A DNA stretch of 25,841 nt, from contig DHIV01000049.1 of the NCBI GenBank assembly GCA_002403995.1, positions 18,264 to 44,104 on the forward strand, read 5' to 3'. Each line of letters begins with the position of its first letter. Position 1 is the first letter of the stretch. Shown here in pieces: positions 15,471-22,993 of this stretch. The position numbers and the translations under genes were made by a program. The notes under the pieces were generated by a model. That model saw only the letters and a program-made list of their open reading frames with translations, was not told the DNA's origin and did no database searches. The stretch comes from Gallionella sp. UBA4737. GTDB taxonomy: Bacteria; Pseudomonadota; Gammaproteobacteria; Burkholderiales; Gallionellaceae.

Positions 15471-15508
15471 TTTAGACTGTCCAAGTATTAAATATTGGAC
15501 AGTCTAAA
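15471..15508. promoter_or_regulatory. distal operator pair (perfect 14-bp inverted repeat)
   Basis: TTTAGACTGTCCAA (15471-15484) and TTGGACAGTCTAAA (15495-15508) are exact reverse complements separated by 10 bp. They match the motif repeated in the promoter of the MerR-like gene, about 80 bp closer to the gene. This suggests distal sites bound by the same regulator, possibly by looping. Confidence 0.7.
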
Positions 15509-15585
15509 TATAACTGTAGCTTTAGCTTGTAATCATTAACCAATAAAGACATTGTACTATCGATGTAACTAATAATAAAAATCAC

Positions 15586-15613
15586 TTGACATGGACTGTC
15601 TATTCGTTACAAT
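15586..15613 (+). promoter_or_regulatory. sigma70-type promoter of the MerR-cyclase gene
   Basis: TTGACA (15586-15591, perfect -35) and TACAAT (15608-15613, near-consensus -10) are separated by 16 bp. One operator copy fills the spacer and another begins right after the -10. This arrangement fits autoregulation. The spacer is shorter than the 19-20 bp of classical MerR-activated promoters, so repression or a different mode is more likely than DNA-untwisting activation. Confidence 0.65.
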
Positions 15614-15651
15614 ATGGACAGTCTAACTAAAAAATAAAAGGACTGTCTAAA
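15591..15651. promoter_or_regulatory. three direct operator copies over the promoter and leader
   Basis: ATGGACTGTCTATT (15591-15604), ATGGACAGTCTAAC (15614-15627) and AAGGACTGTCTAAA (15638-15651) share GGACWGTCTA in the same orientation. Their starts are 23 and 24 bp apart, so they face roughly the same side of the helix. The last covers the leader and ends 2 bp before the ATG at 15654. With the distal pair, five copies lie within about 180 bp. Confidence 0.75.
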
Positions 15652-15653
15652 CC

Positions 15654-17213
15654 ATGTTGACAAGTTTTGAAGTAATACAAGCTGCAAATATTTCCAGAGC
15701 TACGCTGAACAACTACATCTCGCTGGGACTACTGCCGCGACCATTGGTAAAAAATCCGGAACCTGGAGCGGCGACAAGTGCGCGTCAGATTGGATACTTC
15801 CCTGAAGAAGTGTTGGCTCGATTGGATCGCATCAGTCAATTAAAGAAGGAAGGTTATGCTATGGCGGATATCGCCAAGCAGCTAGAGATGGACGGTTTCC
15901 CGGTGATTGGTACAACACATGCGCATGAAACAAGTACGTCGCACGCACCCTACACTGAACCTTCTGCACCGTCAGCAACCGCCGGTATTAAAAACGTGCC
16001 TCAGACAGTCACGGCAGCCAAGTCGAATGTGCTCCGTCTCACGATAGATCACATTCCCTACCCTGCCTACATGGTCAATTACAACTTCGAGATCACTTGG
16101 TTCAATGAAGAAGCGCGTACCGAGTTGCTGGGCTCATTCGAGCACCTGCCTGCAGACATCAAGGAACGCAATGCACTGACTTACTTGCTCAAGGGACGGT
16201 TGGGTAGAGAAGGTGCAAATCGTGAAGAATTGCTTCAATTTTATCTTCTCTTAGGCAAGGGCCGCTTTTCCCGGAATGACCTGATGAATATACTCACAGG
16301 TAAGGCTGACGCCACTCCCAAGCAACGTGAAGAATCTCTGGCCGAATTACGACCTAACGGCACCCTTGTGCAATTGCCTCTTAATCTGCGACTAGAAAAC
16401 GATGGGGTTGCCCACTACAACGTCTATGCCTCCTATTACCGCGAAGGGATCCTGTTCATCCACCTTCCAATTCACGCCGAGAGCGAAAGTTTGTTGGGAT
16501 TGCTGGAACGCCGTGATGAGGTGATCCGCAACCTGTTAAAAAAGCACCTGCCCGTTTTGACTGATGTTGCCGTGTTGGTAGCAGACTTGCAGAGCTCAGT
16601 GCGCATCTGCACCGAACTTCCACCGGAAGAATACTTCGAACTCATCAATCAAATTTGGGCCACCATGGAGCCGATCTTTCGCAAGTATTACGGCACTCAC
16701 GGCAAGCATGTCGGAGACGGCATGGTCTACTATTTTTTTCCACAGCCTGATTGCAACTACATCTTTAACGCGCTGATGTGCGCACAGGAAATGAAAGCCA
16801 CCATGCGCAGGATCAGCAAGGAATGGCAATTGCGAAAAAACTGGATGAATGAGTTGTATCTCAATACCGGCTTGAATGAGGGACATGAATGGCTGGGCAT
16901 TTTCCACATAGAAACCAAGGTGGAATTCACTGTTCTGGGCGATACCATAAACCATGCGGCGCGGTTGTCCGACTTTGCGCGAGGCGGCGCCATATGGGCT
17001 ACCAAGAACCTGCTCGGCAAGCTACCCGCCAAAGAGCGGCAACGCGTCAAGTTCGGCATTCGTCGCCGGGATGCTGATGGTCGTGAAGTCTTTGTCGGCG
17101 CTTTCTATTCCAGAATTACCGAACTGGCCTATCTCAATGACACGGCGCGAAACGAGAAGCTGAACGACATTGCCGCGCTGCCGGTGACAGAAATTATGGA
17201 AATTGAGTCCTAA
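15654..17213 (+). CDS. MerR-type HTH / PAS-like / class III nucleotidyl cyclase fusion
   Basis: The 519-residue protein begins with a MerR-like winged helix (about 3-80: SFEVIQAANISRATLNNYISLG, then IGYFPEEVLARLDRI and LKKEGYAMADIAKQL). A proline/threonine-rich linker follows (85-125), then a PAS-like sensor (about 126-275: IDHIPYPAYMVNYNFEITWF) and a class III adenylate/guanylate cyclase domain (about 300-495). All six catalytic positions are present: metal ligands D311 and D355, adenine-contacting K351 and T426, and transition-state N433 and R437. Their spacings equal those I recall for mycobacterial Rv1625c. The K/T pair favours ATP. There is no membrane segment, so it should be cytosolic. 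AAGGA at 15638-15642 serves ATG 15654. Five operator-like repeats upstream suggest autoregulation. It lies 26 bp before an EAL protein gene. DNA binding and cyclase activity are inferred. Confidence 0.85.
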   Translation: MLTSFEVIQAANISRATLNNYISLGLLPRPLVKNPEPGAATSARQIGYFPEEVLARLDRISQLKKEGYAMADIAKQLEMDGFPVIGTTHAHETSTSHAPYTEPSAPSATAGIKNVPQTVTAAKSNVLRLTIDHIPYPAYMVNYNFEITWFNEEARTELLGSFEHLPADIKERNALTYLLKGRLGREGANREELLQFYLLLGKGRFSRNDLMNILTGKADATPKQREESLAELRPNGTLVQLPLNLRLENDGVAHYNVYASYYREGILFIHLPIHAESESLLGLLERRDEVIRNLLKKHLPVLTDVAVLVADLQSSVRICTELPPEEYFELINQIWATMEPIFRKYYGTHGKHVGDGMVYYFFPQPDCNYIFNALMCAQEMKATMRRISKEWQLRKNWMNELYLNTGLNEGHEWLGIFHIETKVEFTVLGDTINHAARLSDFARGGAIWATKNLLGKLPAKERQRVKFGIRRRDADGREVFVGAFYSRITELAYLNDTARNEKLNDIAALPVTEIMEIES

Positions 17214-17239
17214 CAATACAATTCACTGCTAAAACTACT

Positions 17240-19000
17240 ATGGATAGAACTATGGAATTCAAAACAGAAGTCGATGAAGCTTTGAGAATATCAGATGTGG
17301 CCTTTGAAACCAATGATGCCATCATGATTACCGATGCCGATGCCAATATCATTCGGGTCAATCAGGCATTTCTGGACACTACCGGTTATAGCTCTGAGGA
17401 GGTTATAGGCAAAAATCCGCGCATGATGAACTCGGGGATGCACGACAAGGCGTTCTATTCGGAAATGTGGCAACAATTGCTTCACAACGGTTATTGGTCC
17501 GGTGAAATTTTTGACAAGCGCAAGAACGGGGAGATTTATCCCAAATGGGCAAAAATTACTGCTGTAAAAAATGAGCTGCAGAAAATCACTCATTATGTCG
17601 CCGTTTTTAACGATCTCAGTGAGCGCAAAAGAAGCGAGGAAGAAATTCGCAATCTGGCTTTCTATGACTCACTCACCAAGCTGCCAAACCGGCATTTGTT
17701 TCTCGACCGCTTCTCTGCCGCATTGGCCAGCGCCTCTCGCCTGAATAAGTTTGGAGCGATATTACTCATTGATCTGGATCGCTTCAAAATACTTAATGAC
17801 ACGCTTGGGCATGATTATGGTGATTTACTGTTAATCGAAGTGGCCATCCGGCTGAAGGCATGCGTGCGGGAAATAGATACTGTGGCAAGATTGAGCGCCG
17901 ACGAATTTGTCATGCTGATCGGAGATGTCAGTGACAATCCGGATGATACTTCGCTCAAGGTTGGGCTCATTGCCGAAAAAATTCGCGAGTCGTTGGCGCG
18001 TCCCTACTACTTTAATGGACATCAGCTTCTTAGTTCATCCAGTATCGGTGTCTGCCTGTATAACGGCAATGAAAAATCGATAGAAGAATTAGTTCAGCAT
18101 GCCGAGATGGCAATGTACCAAGCCAAGAGTGCCGGACGCAATTCGATCCGTTTTTTTGATCCTGTCATGCAGCATAAAGTTACATCTCACGCAGCGATGG
18201 AGAATGATTTAAGTCATGCCATCGCACAGCAACAACTACATTTGTTTTACCAGATGCAGGTAGATATCAATCATCGCCCTTTAGGTGCGGAAGCCTTGCT
18301 GCGCTGGTTCCATCCAGAACGCGGTTTGGTTCTTCCCAGCCTGTTTATCCCTATTGCCGAAGAAAGCACACTGATTCTCGAGATCGGTCATTGGGTGCTG
18401 GATACTGCCTGCCGGCAACTTTCAATATGGGCTCAAAGCGAGCAGACGCGCGATTTGACACTGGCGGTTAATGTCAGCGCCAAGCAATTTGCCGTTCCAG
18501 ACTTTGTGGATCAAGTTGCCGATGTTCTGAAAACGCATAAGGTCAATCCGGCCCGCTTGAAATTGGAATTAACCGAGAGCGTAATGCTGGAAGATATGTC
18601 TTCTACGGTCGAGAAAATGCACGCGCTGAAAGCACTCGGAGTCGGTTTGGCCATGGACGATTTCGGTATCGGATATTCGTCGCTGTCCTATTTGAAACAG
18701 CTGCCGCTGGACCAACTTAAAATCGATCAAGGTTTTGTGCAGGGGATAACGAAGGATGGTAGCGATGCCATGTTGGTACAGACTATTATCGATTTAGCGA
18801 CAAATTTCCGCTTGAATGTAATAGCTGAAGGGGTGGAAACACAGGCGCAACTGACTTTCCTGAAGCATCACGAATGCATGGCCTTCCAGGGGTTCTTGTT
18901 CGGGAAAGCGTTACCTGTGAATGAATTTGAGCGATTATTGCATCGAATTGCCAATGATTTAACAGGCTCTTTTCGCATCTTTAAACCTTTCTTGATGTAA
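17240..19000 (+). CDS. PAS-GGDEF(degenerate)-EAL protein, probable c-di-GMP phosphodiesterase
   Basis: The 586-residue protein has a PAS domain (about 15-130: ISDVAFETNDAIMITDADANI, then the PAC-like ITHYVAVFNDLSERK), a GGDEF domain (about 137-308) and an EAL domain (about 318-570). The GGDEF active-site motif is replaced by SADEF (219-223), so cyclase activity is unlikely; such domains often bind GTP and regulate the EAL. The EAL domain is intact: EALLR (351-355), NVS (411-413), ELTES (443-447), MDDFGIGYSS, K494 in LKID and E530 in IAEGVET. The expected reaction is c-di-GMP to pGpG. No transmembrane segment is visible. ATG 17240 has a weak ribosome binding site; ATG 17252 is an alternative. 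The 26-bp gap suggests co-transcription with the cyclase fusion. Confidence 0.9.
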   Translation: MDRTMEFKTEVDEALRISDVAFETNDAIMITDADANIIRVNQAFLDTTGYSSEEVIGKNPRMMNSGMHDKAFYSEMWQQLLHNGYWSGEIFDKRKNGEIYPKWAKITAVKNELQKITHYVAVFNDLSERKRSEEEIRNLAFYDSLTKLPNRHLFLDRFSAALASASRLNKFGAILLIDLDRFKILNDTLGHDYGDLLLIEVAIRLKACVREIDTVARLSADEFVMLIGDVSDNPDDTSLKVGLIAEKIRESLARPYYFNGHQLLSSSSIGVCLYNGNEKSIEELVQHAEMAMYQAKSAGRNSIRFFDPVMQHKVTSHAAMENDLSHAIAQQQLHLFYQMQVDINHRPLGAEALLRWFHPERGLVLPSLFIPIAEESTLILEIGHWVLDTACRQLSIWAQSEQTRDLTLAVNVSAKQFAVPDFVDQVADVLKTHKVNPARLKLELTESVMLEDMSSTVEKMHALKALGVGLAMDDFGIGYSSLSYLKQLPLDQLKIDQGFVQGITKDGSDAMLVQTIIDLATNFRLNVIAEGVETQAQLTFLKHHECMAFQGFLFGKALPVNEFERLLHRIANDLTGSFRIFKPFLM

Positions 19001-19166
19001 GCATCATGAATAATCGGCCAACCGTTCGAATTAGCTGGTTTTAACTGGGCGACTATATAAATTTGAGGTTTCAGGGCGAATAAGGCAGTACTTGTTTCAT
19101 TATATTCAGATGGAACCGGAAGCTTGATTGAGTGATAGTACGCTTGTTTGGAAAAGGGGAAGAAGT

Positions 19167-20006
19167 ATGTTTTGGCGATTCGTGCTAGTTGTAACAGAAA
19201 TACTGACCATCACATTTTGGAATTACAAGATGTCCGGATCGTATTATTCCTTGGACGTACTATATTGCCTGCCGATTATTCAAGCGGCTCGTTTAGGCGC
19301 AATTCGTTCCTTACGCCATTCTGACACTCAGATGTCTGCATTGGTGGGAGTTGTATCTGCTGTTGTCTGGAGTATTGCCGAGGCTGCCGTAGTTTGGCCG
19401 AATTATCCTCTGGGCGCATTCACAATGAATATTTTTACTCGCAGCGTCACATTTACAGTTCTGGGGCGGGTGTTGACCAAGCTTTGGAAGGAAAGGGATT
19501 TTTTCCGCAAGGATGTGTTGACTGGATTAGCTAATCGAATGGAATTTACCGAGAGGTTTGCGGCCGAACAATTGCGCAGTGAATGGTCAAACAGGCCTTA
19601 CTCCTTGCTATTTGTCGAAATTGACCAATTCAAGATGCTGAAAGACAATCCCGATCATCGTGTCGGTGTGGCAGCCCTGAAAGTCCTGTCAGGCATATTA
19701 AAGGATAATTCCAGGTGCATTGATACTGTTGCTCGTATTGGTGAAGGCAAGTTCGGGTTATTGTTCCCCGAAACAGATGAATATATCTGCGGCATATTGG
19801 GAATGAGGATCAAATCGGCATCAGATAAGAAATTTCAAGCAGAAGGCTGGCCTATATCTTTATCAGTAGGCCATGTGACCGTGAGCGGCAGCGCGAAGAG
19901 TTTTGAAGAGATAGTGCGTGAAGCCGATGAAAAAATGTATTCGATCAAAATGCAAAGCCATACGCAGTGGGATAGATATAACTCCAAAACTCTCACTCAA
20001 TGCTGA
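19167..20006 (+). CDS. membrane-anchored degenerate GGDEF-domain protein
   Basis: ATG 19167 is chosen because AGGGGA (19155-19160) lies 6 nt upstream; an in-frame TTG at 19128 would add 13 residues. The 279-residue protein has three or four hydrophobic segments in the first ~105 residues (FWRFVLVVTEILTITFW; YSLDVLYCLPIIQAARLG; MSALVGVVSAVVWSIAEAAVVW; FTMNIFTRSVTFTVLGRVL), then a cytoplasmic GGDEF domain beginning RKDVLTGLANRMEF. The signature is GEGKF (192-196) instead of GGDEF, although the metal-ligand region VEIDQFK is kept. Diguanylate cyclase activity is therefore doubtful; a c-di-GMP/GTP-sensing or partner role is possible. It lies 166 bp after the EAL gene and may have its own promoter. 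Confidence 0.82.
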   Translation: MFWRFVLVVTEILTITFWNYKMSGSYYSLDVLYCLPIIQAARLGAIRSLRHSDTQMSALVGVVSAVVWSIAEAAVVWPNYPLGAFTMNIFTRSVTFTVLGRVLTKLWKERDFFRKDVLTGLANRMEFTERFAAEQLRSEWSNRPYSLLFVEIDQFKMLKDNPDHRVGVAALKVLSGILKDNSRCIDTVARIGEGKFGLLFPETDEYICGILGMRIKSASDKKFQAEGWPISLSVGHVTVSGSAKSFEEIVREADEKMYSIKMQSHTQWDRYNSKTLTQC

Positions 20007-20009
20007 ATT

Positions 20010-20054
20010 CTGAAAAATAAATCATCTTAGCAGCAGCGCCACAAATAAAGATGA
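20010..20054 (-). terminator. possible terminator after the tRNA cluster
   Basis: On the minus strand TCATCTT (complement of 20048-20054) pairs with AAGATGA (complement of 20022-20028) across a long 19-nt loop. A T-rich stretch follows (complement of 20010-20020). It lies just beyond tRNA-His. The large loop makes it weak. Confidence 0.3.
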
Positions 20055-20081
20055 ATTAGGTTGCTCTAACTCATAGTATTT

Positions 20082-20158
20082 TGGGGTGACTGATGGGGCT
20101 CGAACCCACGACAACCGGAATCACAATCCGGGACTCTACCAACTGAGCTACAGCCACC
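20082..20158 (-). tRNA. tRNA-His(GTG)
   Basis: The cloverleaf folds with a 7-bp acceptor (GTGGCTG/CAGTCAC, one G-U pair), anticodon stem CCGGA/TCCGG with loop TTGTGAT giving anticodon GTG, and TPC loop GTTCGAG. The extra G at -1 (from 20158) faces discriminator C, the histidine identity feature. CCA is encoded. It is the last tRNA of the cluster. Confidence 0.97.
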
Positions 20159-20328
20159 ATTGATCAAACAACCAGCCTTCCGGCTAAGTCTATAAAATGC
20201 TTCGGCAAGCCGCTTGCGATGAAACTCTGGCTGGACGAAAAACTTTTGATAAAACTACTCGCCATTCCGCTAGTCGGTCCAAAAGCGACAGGCAAGTGGC
20301 TGGCTATGTCCAAGCACCCGACAGACAC
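20159..20328. other. 170-bp spacer between tRNA-Arg and tRNA-His
   Basis: This spacer is much longer than the tRNA-Pro/tRNA-Arg spacer. It shows no tRNA, no convincing gene and no strong hairpin. Short ORFs across it run into the tRNAs and are artefacts. Confidence 0.4.
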
Positions 20329-20405
20329 TGGCGTGCCCGACAGGAATCGAACCTGCAACCCCCAGCTTAGAAGGCTGGTGCTCTATCCGGTTGAGCTACG
20401 GGCAC
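20329..20405 (-). tRNA. tRNA-Arg(TCT)
   Basis: The acceptor GTGCCCG/CGGGCAC is perfect, the anticodon stem CCAGC/GCTGG encloses CTTCTAA with anticodon TCT, and the TPC arm is GCAGGTTCGATTCCTGT. Discriminator G is followed by an encoded CCA. It reads AGA codons. Confidence 0.97.
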
Positions 20406-20445
20406 AATTCTTTTCTTGGGCTATATTAAAACTTGCTATAAAACC

Positions 20446-20522
20446 TGGTCGGGGTGGAGAGATTCGAACTCCCGACATCCTGCTCCCAAAGCAGGCGCGC
20501 TACCAGGCTACGCTACACCCCG
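20446..20522 (-). tRNA. tRNA-Pro(TGG)
   Basis: The acceptor CGGGGTG/CACCCCG is perfect and begins with the C1-G72 pair typical of bacterial proline tRNAs. Anticodon stem CCTGC/GCAGG encloses TTTGGGA with anticodon TGG. Discriminator A is followed by an encoded CCA. It starts 34 bp after the pgsA stop, so it is probably on the uvrC-pgsA transcript. Confidence 0.97.
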
Positions 20523-20556
20523 AAGGCTGCGCATTATACAGACACAGACTCATAAA

Positions 20557-21135
20557 TCAATTTAGTTTTTGATGTTTTCTCAGCCTGGGTGACGCTAGCA
20601 TCAAGTAGTAACCCATCGACCATAAAGTAAGCAGTGCGGCGAGATACAACAATAATGAGCCGACAGCCTGGCAATCGACCCCAAGCAGCTTGTCGTGATA
20701 CAGCAACAACAATACCGCAATCATCTGAAAGGTGGTTTTAAGCTTGCCCAGCATGGAGACTGCAACACTCCTGCTTTCACCAAGCTGCGCCATCCACTCA
20801 CGCAACGCAGAAATAGTGATCTCGCGTCCGATAATGATGAAAGCGATGATGGCATCAGCTCGTCCCAGTCTCACCAGCACGATCAATGCAGCGGCCACCA
20901 TCAGTTTATCGGCCACCGGATCAAGAAATGCGCCGAATGCGGAAAATTGATCAAGTTTGCGAGCCAGATAGCCATCCAGCCAGTCAGTAGTCGCCGCCAA
21001 TAAGAACACAGCGGTGCTGATCAGATTTTTGTGATGCAAGCTGAGCGTATTGTCCGTTAAATAAAATACGGAGACGAATACTGGAATCAGCAGGATTCTT
21101 AACCATGTGAGCAGATTGGGGATGTTGAGCGGCAT
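20557..21135 (-). CDS. pgsA: CDP-diacylglycerol-glycerol-3-phosphate 3-phosphatidyltransferase
   Basis: The 192-residue inner-membrane enzyme joins CDP-diacylglycerol and glycerol-3-phosphate, the committed step to phosphatidylglycerol. The start is set at ATG 21135 (MPLNIPNLLTWLRILLIP), the usual N-terminus; a 12-residue upstream extension would lie inside uvrC. The CDP-alcohol phosphotransferase motif D-x2-D-G-x2-A-R-x8-G-x3-D-x3-D is complete (begins DWLDGYLAR, ends FLDPVADK). Several hydrophobic segments fit a polytopic protein. The gene begins 4 bp after the uvrC stop. uvrC-pgsA-tRNA is also the order in E. coli (with different tRNAs), supporting one transcription unit. Confidence 0.95.
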   Translation of the reverse strand: MPLNIPNLLTWLRILLIPVFVSVFYLTDNTLSLHHKNLISTAVFLLAATTDWLDGYLARKLDQFSAFGAFLDPVADKLMVAAALIVLVRLGRADAIIAFIIIGREITISALREWMAQLGESRSVAVSMLGKLKTTFQMIAVLLLLYHDKLLGVDCQAVGSLLLYLAALLTLWSMGYYLMLASPRLRKHQKLN

Positions 21136-21139
21136 ATGG

Positions 21140-22993
21140 CTAGTGTAGCTGCTGGTAAATCTTTTCAGCAAGCGATTTGCTGATTCCTTCCACTTGGCAG
21201 AGTTGCTCGACGCTTGCCTGTTTTACTTCACGCAGCCCGCCAAAATGGGTCAGCAGACTTCGCCGCCTCTTGTCCCCCACCCCGCTGATTTCTTCCAGCG
21301 ATGAGGCGGTGCGCGCTTTGCCGCGTTTGGCGCGATGTCCGGTGATGGCAAAGCGATGCGCTTCATCGCGTATCTGCTGGATCAAATGCAGTGCCGGATC
21401 ATCGTCGCGCAATTGCCGGGCTGTGCCATCGGGGAAGATCAGCTGCTCCAAGCCGGCTTTGCGTTCCTCACCCTTGGCTACACCGACCAAGGCTAGGTCA
21501 TTCAAGCCCAGTTCGTGCATCACTTCCATCGCGACATGCAATTGTCCCAGACCGCCGTCGATCAGGACCAGATCAGGCCGCGCGGCTTCCGCCTTTTGGC
21601 CATCTTCGGCAAGCTTCTGATAGCGGCGCGTCAATGCCTGGCGCATAGCCGCATAGTCGTCGCCGGGGGTGATGCCGGTGATGTTGTAGCGGCGATATTG
21701 GCTGGTGCGCATGTCGAGATTCTCATACACCACGCAGGAAGCCTGCGCCGCTTCGCCCATGGTGTGGCTGATGTCGAAGCACTCGATGCGCTGCAGATCC
21801 GGCATATCCAGAAGTTCGCGCAGCTTGTCCAGGCGCAGCTTCTGTCCTCCATGCTGCATTTTTCGTTGTTCCAATGCCAGCAACGCGTTGCGCTGTGCCA
21901 TTTCCAGCCACTGCTTGCGTTCCCCGCCCGCCGCCTGGCTGATCTTCACCGCATGCCCGGCCTGTTCGCTGAGCAATTGCGCCAATGCTTCATCACCGCA
22001 TGTCACTCCCAGCACCAGCAGCGGAGGCACGCTGCGATCAAGATAATGCTGCGCAATGAACGCCTGTACGATCTCGTCCGCCGACAAACCTTCGGCATGA
22101 TCGGGAAAGAAACTCCTGTCGCCCAGATGCCGTCCGCCGCGCACCATCACCAGATTCACGCAAACCAGCCCATCCTGCGGGTGCCCGGTCAAAAGTTTTT
22201 CGGACTGCGCCAGCGCGATGATGTCGGCATCCGTCGCACCGCCGGTCGACTCGACGAATTGCTTTTGTTGCACGGTGTGCAATGCACGCAACTGGTCGCG
22301 CAAGGCGGCTGCCTGCTCGTATTGCTGACTTTCTGCCGCTTGCTCCATCGCCACGCGCAGGGTCTGCTCGACCTCCAGATGGCGGCCTTGCAGCAACAAG
22401 ACAGCATTGCGGATGTCGCTCTGATAAGCATCTTCCGAAATCAGCTTCACGCACGGCGCAGTACAGCGATTAATCTGGTGCAGCAAACAGGGACGGGCGC
22501 GGTTATTGAACACGCTGTTTTCGCAGGTACGGATGCGAAAGATCTTTTGCAGCAGCTGGATGCTTTCCTTGGCAGCATACGCATTCGGGTAAGGTCCAAA
22601 ATATTGATGCTGGCGATTGGGTGTGCCGCGGTAATAAGTCAGACGCGGAAATTTATCTCCGGTAAGCACAATGTACGGATATGACTTATCGTCACGAAAC
22701 AATATGTTATAGCGCGGCCTTAATGATTTTATTAAATTATTTTCAAGCAACAATGCTTCTGCTTCAGAGCGCGTGACGGTGGTTTCGATGCGTGCGATAT
22801 GCGTAACCATCAAACGGATGCGAGGCGACACATTGGTTTTCTGGAAGTATGACGTTACGCGTTTTTTTAGCTGATTGGCCTTGCCGACATACAACACCTC
22901 CCCCTTGGCATCGTAATAGCGGTAAACACCAGGCAGTAAGGGCAGGCTGGCAAGGATGGGCTTGGGGTCGAATTCGTTTGACTTACCGCTCAC
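21140..22993 (-). CDS. uvrC: excinuclease ABC subunit C
   Basis: The 617-residue UvrC makes the dual incisions of nucleotide excision repair. The start is GTG 22993, whose GTGA overlaps the TGA of the upstream gene; AAAGGA (complement of 23000-23005) lies 6 nt ahead. A longer open frame reaching 23206 is read-through inside the upstream gene. Domains in order: GIY-YIG nuclease (GVYRYYD at 22-28, LYVGKA at 34-39), a UVR UvrB-interaction motif (around YEQAAALRDQL), the RNase H-like endonuclease (FDISHTMGE, then LVLIDGGLGQL), and tandem helix-hairpin-helices (SGVGDKRRRSLLTHFG; EGISKSLAEKIYQQL). Length matches the family. It is coupled to a second DNA-repair gene upstream. Confidence 0.97.
   Translation of the reverse strand: MSGKSNEFDPKPILASLPLLPGVYRYYDAKGEVLYVGKANQLKKRVTSYFQKTNVSPRIRLMVTHIARIETTVTRSEAEALLLENNLIKSLRPRYNILFRDDKSYPYIVLTGDKFPRLTYYRGTPNRQHQYFGPYPNAYAAKESIQLLQKIFRIRTCENSVFNNRARPCLLHQINRCTAPCVKLISEDAYQSDIRNAVLLLQGRHLEVEQTLRVAMEQAAESQQYEQAAALRDQLRALHTVQQKQFVESTGGATDADIIALAQSEKLLTGHPQDGLVCVNLVMVRGGRHLGDRSFFPDHAEGLSADEIVQAFIAQHYLDRSVPPLLVLGVTCGDEALAQLLSEQAGHAVKISQAAGGERKQWLEMAQRNALLALEQRKMQHGGQKLRLDKLRELLDMPDLQRIECFDISHTMGEAAQASCVVYENLDMRTSQYRRYNITGITPGDDYAAMRQALTRRYQKLAEDGQKAEAARPDLVLIDGGLGQLHVAMEVMHELGLNDLALVGVAKGEERKAGLEQLIFPDGTARQLRDDDPALHLIQQIRDEAHRFAITGHRAKRGKARTASSLEEISGVGDKRRRSLLTHFGGLREVKQASVEQLCQVEGISKSLAEKIYQQLH

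Larger units (their letters stand above)
15247..15653. promoter_or_regulatory. AT-rich intergenic region upstream of the MerR-cyclase gene
   Basis: No coding sequence is evident in these 407 bp. An imperfect inverted repeat, GGTACGAA (15335-15342) and TTTGTACC (15353-15360), lies in the left half. The right half carries the five-copy GGACWGTC operator array and a sigma70-like promoter. The left part has no recognisable gene. Confidence 0.5.

Noticed and set aside
15586..15613. Classical MerR-activated promoter with a 19-20 bp spacer
   Set aside because: The spacer is 16 bp, so the standard DNA-distortion activation model does not fit.
14550..15653. Second dif half-site marking the far end of an integrated phage
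   Set aside because: I looked for another paired Xer arm between the IS and the MerR-cyclase gene and saw none.
20219..20572. 117-codon plus-strand open frame across the tRNA cluster
   Set aside because: Most of it is the complement of tRNA-Arg and tRNA-Pro (VPDRNRTCNPQLRR is a typical translated tRNA).
21515..22684. 389-codon plus-strand open frame
   Set aside because: It is antisense to uvrC and rich in His, Gln and Arg, as expected for a shadow of a real gene.
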